Positions 5,439-9,475 of a DNA stretch of 9,475 bases are shown one piece after another. The notes below the pieces were generated by a model that did no database searches, was not told the origin of the DNA, and worked only from the letters and a program-made list of their open reading frames with translations. Position numbers and translations under genes: made by a program. Every line of letters starts with the position of its first letter. The first letter of the stretch is position 1. Source of the DNA: Actinomycetes bacterium (GTDB taxonomy: Bacteria; Planctomycetota; Phycisphaerae; JAACET01); the NCBI GenBank assembly GCA_030631725.1, contig DAOVKO010000068.1:1-9475 (forward strand), in the 5' to 3' direction.

Positions 5439-6399
5439 AAACCGCAAACGGTGGCCCCGACGCCGGCTCAGAAAACCCCGCCGACTGCGAGGCGTGGCTG
5501 TCTTGCCCAGCCTTTTTACTTTGGGCAATGCCATCTGCGGCTTTGCGGCCATCTATTACGCAGCCATGCCCGAAAGCGACTTCCACAAGCGGCTGTTCAT
5601 CTCCCCGCTGGCTTTGGCCGGATACTTCGTTTCCCCGCTGGCCTTGGCCGGTTACCTGGTTCTCATCGCTATTTTGGCCGATGCCATTGACGGGCGATTG
5701 GCTCGGCTGAGCAAGTCGGCCAGCAACTTCGGTGCTCAGTTGGATTCTCTCGCTGACGTGGTCAGTTTTGGAGTGGCCCCAGCTTTTCTGCTGCTCAAAC
5801 TTGTCGGGGGGACTCAAGGGGCCTCAACGGCTGTAGCCCCTATCGTGGACAAGGGGATTTGGCTCATCGCCGCCATCTATCTGTGTTGCACGGTTCTGCG
5901 CCTGGCCCGATTCAACGTGGAAAGTACCGTCGATATCTCAAGTCATCAGGGCTTCAAAGGTCTGCCCTCTCCGGCCGCCGCCGGCACCATTGCCAGCCTG
6001 GTGGTCCTCCAGCAGGAATTTCTGGGCGGGGCCACCGGTCTGGGTAATTGGCTGAGGGACAGTATTGGGGTGGATTTTGCGGCCCAGGTGATGGTTAGAG
6101 CCTTGCCGGCGGTTACCTTGGTATTGGCCTTGGCTATGGTCTCGCGGATACCTTACGTTCACCTGCTCAACCAGTACGTAGCCGGGCGGCGCAGCTTCAA
6201 GCACCTGGTACGCCTGACCATCTTCTTCATTCTTTGCCTGGTTCACCTGCAGATTGCCATGGTGTGTATGTTTTGCGGTTTTGGGCTTTCCGGCCCCATC
6301 AATCTTCTGCGGGATCGCTGGCGAATAGCACGGGCCAAGAACGAGCTGCCGAGCCCTGCAGCCGATTCTGTCTCGCCCGACGAGCCTTTATCCGGATAA
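5431..6399 (+). CDS. pssA: CDP-diacylglycerol--serine O-phosphatidyltransferase
   Basis: PssA joins CDP-diacylglycerol and L-serine to give phosphatidylserine, the substrate of the upstream psd product. The complete CDP-alcohol phosphotransferase signature D-x2-DG-x2-AR-x8-G-x3-D-x3-D is present: D84, D87-G88, A91-R92, G101, D105 and D109. The 322-residue protein has a very basic N-terminus (residues 3-20) and then a series of hydrophobic segments, as expected for an integral membrane enzyme. It is longer than the Bacillus-type enzyme, with extra membrane segments after the core and a polar tail. AGAGGAAA just upstream supports ATG 5431, which overlaps the end of psd. An unusual 10-residue tandem duplication, SPLALAGYFV/SPLALAGYLV (59-78), sits in the membrane segment just before the catalytic motif. 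The family assignment is secure; serine as acceptor rests on the psd neighbour and motif context. Confidence 0.94.
   Translation: MTKNRKRWPRRRLRKPRRLRGVAVLPSLFTLGNAICGFAAIYYAAMPESDFHKRLFISPLALAGYFVSPLALAGYLVLIAILADAIDGRLARLSKSASNFGAQLDSLADVVSFGVAPAFLLLKLVGGTQGASTAVAPIVDKGIWLIAAIYLCCTVLRLARFNVESTVDISSHQGFKGLPSPAAAGTIASLVVLQQEFLGGATGLGNWLRDSIGVDFAAQVMVRALPAVTLVLALAMVSRIPYVHLLNQYVAGRRSFKHLVRLTIFFILCLVHLQIAMVCMFCGFGLSGPINLLRDRWRIARAKNELPSPAADSVSPDEPLSG
5602..5661 (+). repeat. 30-bp in-frame tandem duplication within pssA
   Basis: Units 5602-5631 and 5632-5661 are identical at 26 of 30 positions. They encode SPLALAGYFV and SPLALAGYLV. The four differences suggest the duplication is not an assembly artefact and has drifted for some time. 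Confidence 0.85.
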
Positions 6400-6427
6400 A
6401 GAACAACTTGCAGGAGCGTTAACTATT

Positions 6428-8476
6428 ATGGGTTTTCTCCCCTTGGCTAGGGCTCCGGAATCTAAAAGCCGCAGATCCATAGTTGGAATTGCAGTTTGGT
6501 TTGTTGGGATCTGGCTGTGTTGTTGTGGTCCGGTTTGGGCTCATTATTCCATAATTCCTCAGAGCGGTTACAAGGCGCCTGGCCCCCAAAAAATAGAGCC
6601 CAAAGACCTGAGCCAATTTGCCAGGGCTGAAAGTGAGCATTTCATAATTTACACCACCCTGGATGAAAAAGCTGCCGCTGATATTTGCAGACATCTGGAA
6701 GTTTGGCATGGTCAAGTCAAACAGCTCTTCCCCAACTTCGACGAAGTTGAGGCATATGTGTACGAACAAAATCGGGGCTATCGCCATCATACTGGCAGAA
6801 AAGTAGCTATGAAGGTGTTTGCGTACGGTGAAGAAAAGGGCGACTTTTATAATAGGCCGCCTATGTATGGCAATACTACGGGCGGTGTGGTGTGCCGTGA
6901 GAATTCGCGGGCCAAGGATCTTAGAACCATTAAAGTAACCGCTCTCCAACATGAGATTACACACCTGTGGCGTTGGAGATATTTCCCCAAAAACAGATCG
7001 ATTGCTATGAGTGAAGGGCTAGCTGATTTTTTAGGCTTGTGGAATATTGACAAAACAGAAGATGCCAACATTCACAACATGGAAAACTCTATTGCATATA
7101 AAGTCGCAGAAGTAACCCAAGTTGGCAACAATAACAAAGCGAGCAAGTGGCACTGGATGAGTGCTCAAGAGTTCTTCTCCAATCGAGGCCCTGACGGTTC
7201 TATGGTTTACCAGCAAGGCTGGTGGTTTTTTCGCTTTCTATTTTCCAGCGATGCGGGCCGTGATTATAAAAAGGTGGTGTTTGCGGCATATCGCGCAGAT
7301 CCCTTAGCAGAACAGTATTTGAACGATCCGGCAAATCGGACAATCGTCAAGGAAGAGTTTCGTGATACGGATAGACAAATCAATAAGCTCGAGGGTGGGT
7401 TCCTTGAGGTTCCATTTACTGATGAGTTCCTGGAAAGCCTCGACAAGGACTGGCGGGAATTCGTTAGGAAGGAGTGCAAGCTCCTGAATGTTGATAATAG
7501 TTGCGAAAACAACCCTCAGCAGGCCTACCAGAGGCTGTTTATGGAGGAAGACCAACGAGTATCTCTCAGCCCCAATACGCTGGATGACGCTCAGTTTGCT
7601 CAACAACTCTGGCAGTCAACTCGGTCTCTAGCTGATTTGCCAAAGTTCCAGGCTTACCTTTGTAACAAGACCTTCGAATTTGGTATTAATAACCGTAGAG
7701 CTCTACCTGTGGCTATTGAGGCATTGAAGTTTTTAGTACAGCTTGAACCAAGCAAAACCCACGAAATTCAGGAGAAGCTGTTGGTTGCTTATAAACACTG
7801 TTACCATGGCAGTCAGGGTATGAAAAAGGCTGAGGCCGGCGAATGCTTGCAGGCCTGTCTTATCAGCGGAGCCAGGAGAAAGATGGAAGCCGGCGATGTT
7901 GTCGCTGCTGTGGAAATGTATCGCGAGGCACTGCGTGTGGCCCAAAGTGCAAACTCGCCGCTTAGAGAAAACATCCGTACTCATTTGAAGCGAGCAGTTG
8001 CCCTTGCCAAAAGCGACAGTCTCGCGACATCGCTGCCTGAGTTCACTGCTGACAAATTGGTTTTATGGAACCAAAACAACGGTGGTCACGCAGATCGCGG
8101 TTCCCTATCGGTAAACGTGGTGCTGTTCGATGGAGAGGAACCGGTATATAGGCGGGACTCGTTCAGGCTGATATGGAAGCCAGGCGAGGATTGTTACAAC
8201 ACAATAGCGTTGCCGGCTATCCGCTTCGACCGGGTTCGGGTAGAAGTAGTGCAATGGCAGCGCCGAGGTGGAGGTTTATCAGAAATTCAGCTTTTCAAAG
8301 ATGATCAAAACATTGCTCTGGGCAAGAAAACCCAGGCCAGTACGACTTACGATGAAAGATTTCCCCATTCTAGCCTTACTGATGGAATTACCTCCTCAGC
8401 CAGGAAGGCTCGGGGTTACTGGCTGTTACCCAACAGCACCGCAGGCTGGGCAGAAGTATACTTGGCAGAAGACTAG
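6428..8476 (+). CDS. Secreted HExxH metallopeptidase-like protein with truncated F5/8 C-like C-terminus
   Basis: ATG 6428 follows AGGAG (6412-6416) and gives 682 residues. A signal peptide is visible (hydrophobic 18-33, cleavage likely after VWA at 38). The region 65-300 looks like a gluzincin-type peptidase domain. HEITH at 175-179 supplies the zinc-binding HExxH motif, and SEGLADFLG (196-204) gives E197, the probable third ligand 18 residues later. It resembles DUF1570/peptidase-MA proteins, which are common in Planctomycetota. Residues 360-530 are helical and TPR-like, with a recognisable unit near 486-510. Residues 540-625 look beta-rich. From 628 (NIALGKKTQASTTY) the sequence resembles the start of a discoidin/F5/8 type C sugar-binding domain, but it stops 55 residues later, far short of the usual length of about 120-140. 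Substrate is unknown. The gene starts 28 nt after pssA and could be cotranscribed, though no functional link to lipid synthesis is evident. Confidence 0.85.
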   Translation: MGFLPLARAPESKSRRSIVGIAVWFVGIWLCCCGPVWAHYSIIPQSGYKAPGPQKIEPKDLSQFARAESEHFIIYTTLDEKAAADICRHLEVWHGQVKQLFPNFDEVEAYVYEQNRGYRHHTGRKVAMKVFAYGEEKGDFYNRPPMYGNTTGGVVCRENSRAKDLRTIKVTALQHEITHLWRWRYFPKNRSIAMSEGLADFLGLWNIDKTEDANIHNMENSIAYKVAEVTQVGNNNKASKWHWMSAQEFFSNRGPDGSMVYQQGWWFFRFLFSSDAGRDYKKVVFAAYRADPLAEQYLNDPANRTIVKEEFRDTDRQINKLEGGFLEVPFTDEFLESLDKDWREFVRKECKLLNVDNSCENNPQQAYQRLFMEEDQRVSLSPNTLDDAQFAQQLWQSTRSLADLPKFQAYLCNKTFEFGINNRRALPVAIEALKFLVQLEPSKTHEIQEKLLVAYKHCYHGSQGMKKAEAGECLQACLISGARRKMEAGDVVAAVEMYREALRVAQSANSPLRENIRTHLKRAVALAKSDSLATSLPEFTADKLVLWNQNNGGHADRGSLSVNVVLFDGEEPVYRRDSFRLIWKPGEDCYNTIALPAIRFDRVRVEVVQWQRRGGGLSEIQLFKDDQNIALGKKTQASTTYDERFPHSSLTDGITSSARKARGYWLLPNSTAGWAEVYLAED

Positions 8477-8505
8477 AAACGATTGGCAAAGACGTAATGT
8501 TCGTC

Positions 8506-9135
8506 TTAGTGCAGCTCCACAGACCAATAAGCGTGGTCTAAGAACTGTTTCCACGATGCGTATTTATCCAGGCCCAGGCGCAAGTGGATCAAGGGAGAGC
8601 GGCGGGGTTTGATCGGTCTGGCAATCAGCTTCATCCCAGCTTGGGCTGGCAAACGTCCGCCCTTTTTCACATTGCAGTTCGTGCAGCAGCAGACCACATT
8701 GCCCCACACCGTTTTGCCCCCGCGGCTGCGCGGAACCACGTGGTCGAGGCTAAGTTCGCTGCTGGGGTAGCGCTTGCCGCAATATTGGCAGCGGCTGTGA
8801 TCGCGGGCATAGATGTTGCGCCGATTGAACTTGACCTGCTGCCGCGGCAGGCGATCGTAGAATAACAAGCGAATAATCCGCGGCACGGCAATAGTCAGCC
8901 GTACCGTATGCACCCAGTCGTGGCCGTCGGGCGAGAATTGCCGCCGCAGTTCGGAAAGCTCCGCCCAACTCTCGAAGTCGTAGGTGTTGTAAGTATCCTG
9001 CTCGACGGCCACCACCTCAGCCAGCTGCCGAAACAGCAGCGAAAACGCCCGCTTGGCCTGGACTACACGCAGGGCCTGGTAGTGCCGGTTCAAAACCAGC
9101 ACGTTGCAACTTAGTACACTGCCATCAGAATTCAT
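8506..9135 (-). CDS. HNH endonuclease family protein
   Basis: This 209-residue protein starts at ATG 9135, with AGAGG about 9 nt upstream. The N-terminal part (VLSCNVLVLNRHYQALRVVQ, 7-26; then a mixed alpha/beta region to about 105) matches a widespread chromosomal HNH family. The nuclease module runs from about 105 to 165. It has RCQYCGKRYP with zinc ligands C116 and C119, LDHVVPRSRGG with D131-H132, N146 in the WGN turn, and C151-x2-C154 completing a structural zinc site. The HNH residues are all present, so the protein is probably active on DNA, but the family's cellular role is not known to me. It stands alone, convergent with the metallopeptidase gene (29 nt between stops). Nothing around it suggests a phage or an intron. 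Confidence 0.93.
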   Translation of the reverse strand: MNSDGSVLSCNVLVLNRHYQALRVVQAKRAFSLLFRQLAEVVAVEQDTYNTYDFESWAELSELRRQFSPDGHDWVHTVRLTIAVPRIIRLLFYDRLPRQQVKFNRRNIYARDHSRCQYCGKRYPSSELSLDHVVPRSRGGKTVWGNVVCCCTNCNVKKGGRLPAQAGMKLIARPIKPRRSPLIHLRLGLDKYASWKQFLDHAYWSVELH

Positions 9136-9163
9136 TTGTCCGTGCCTCTAACCTTATAACCTT

Positions 9164-9310
9164 TCATTTGTCATTAGTCATCAGTCATTAGCTATTTATC
9201 ATCTTGCTTCGCCATACAAAGGTTTGGCTTACAAGCTGATGGTTCGACTATAGCAGTAACCAGACAAATAACAAATGATTAATGACTGATAGCTAATAAC
9301 CAATGATCAG
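9164..9310. repeat. Scrambled inverted short-repeat region
   Basis: Two AT-rich arms (9164-9203 and 9265-9310) surround about 60 nt of unrelated sequence. Three motifs recur in inverted orientation: CATTTGT (9165-9171 versus 9271-9277), ATCAGTCATTA (9180-9190 versus 9280-9290) and TTAGCTAT (9188-9195 versus 9289-9296). Their order is not that of a simple hairpin. CATTTGT also overlaps the HNH start codon (9133-9139). I see no gene in the 199 nt between the two minus-strand genes. Confidence 0.6.
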
Positions 9311-9334
9311 TTCATCTGTGGCTAATTCTCTTTG

Positions 9335-9475
9335 TCAGTTCTTCCTCAGGGCTTGGCAGACCAGCTCGCCCACTTGGCTGGTGGAGTAACCCATCTGCCC
9401 GGCCGACATGCTCTTTAGCTGAGGAGTAACCTTCATTACGGCTTGCTCTACTTTATCGCCGGCTGATTCGAGCCC
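9335..9475 (-). CDS. C-terminal end of an unidentified cytoplasmic protein (possibly isocitrate/isopropylmalate dehydrogenase-like)
   Basis: The minus-strand frame is open from the window edge to TGA at 9337-9335 and encodes the last 46 residues of a gene. It contains VEQAVMKVTPQLKSMSAGQM and then GYSTSQVGELVCQALRKN. The mix of helix-forming residues and the codon pattern look like real coding sequence. The ending faintly recalls the C-terminal helices of isocitrate/isopropylmalate-type dehydrogenases, where a short motif precedes a T/S-x-x-V-G/D helix, but this is weak and I would not assign a function. The gene would be upstream of, and co-oriented with, the HNH gene. Confidence 0.6.
   Translation of the reverse strand, partial: GLESAGDKVEQAVMKVTPQLKSMSAGQMGYSTSQVGELVCQALRKN

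Noticed and set aside
5350..5817. Minus-strand open frame antisense to psd-pssA
   Set aside because: It is a shadow of the pssA coding frame, which carries a complete catalytic signature.
8506..9135. HNH gene as a homing endonuclease or part of a phage or restriction system
   Set aside because: No intron, methyltransferase, terminase or phage gene is nearby, and the N-terminal region fits a common chromosomal HNH family.

Overview
The window looks like a chromosomal segment of a Planctomycetota bacterium, possibly of the Phycisphaerae type. This rests on the gene content: two secreted proteins with PEP-CTERM-like tails, one with dockerin-like calcium loops; a prepilin with a C-terminal H-X9-DG motif; a free-standing S23/IVP four-helix-bundle gene; and a large signal-peptide metallopeptidase with a C-terminal carbohydrate-binding-like region. 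The assignment is inference, since no rRNA or other phylogenetic marker is complete here.

Layout. Positions 1-409 (minus) hold the N-terminal part of tsaD. It is transcribed leftwards from its own sigma70-like promoter. A second, divergent promoter (503-531) drives a rightward unit. That transcript begins with a cobalamin riboswitch (551-763), followed by a strong intrinsic terminator (812-851). Next come a secreted dockerin/PEP-CTERM protein (883-1962), a DUF4465-like PEP-CTERM protein (2018-3304), an S23/IVP four-helix-bundle protein (3288-3677) and a prepilin-like protein (3650-4522). The last three genes overlap one another. A hairpin at 4563-4587 may end the unit.

A second rightward unit starts from a promoter at 4671-4700. 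It carries psd and pssA, which overlap by 8 nt and encode consecutive steps of phosphatidylethanolamine synthesis. A secreted HExxH metallopeptidase-like gene (6428-8476) follows, and its C-terminal domain appears cut short. An HNH endonuclease gene (8506-9135, minus) converges on it. Behind that lies a noncoding stretch of scrambled short repeats (9164-9310), then the last 46 codons of another minus-strand gene.

The most interesting part is the B12-controlled unit. Cobalamin riboswitches usually govern B12 synthesis, B12 transport or B12-independent isoenzymes. Here the switch directly precedes genes for exported surface proteins, one from a family I associate with B12 loci of Bacteroidota. 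I infer a surface cobalamin-capture or scavenging system. The expression platform can be read in detail: the P13 hairpin predicted to kiss loop L5 is the same strand that can pair with the terminator. The four-helix-bundle gene, flanked by inverted gcgaagag-type repeats, seems to have entered this unit later and altered the ends of both neighbouring genes.
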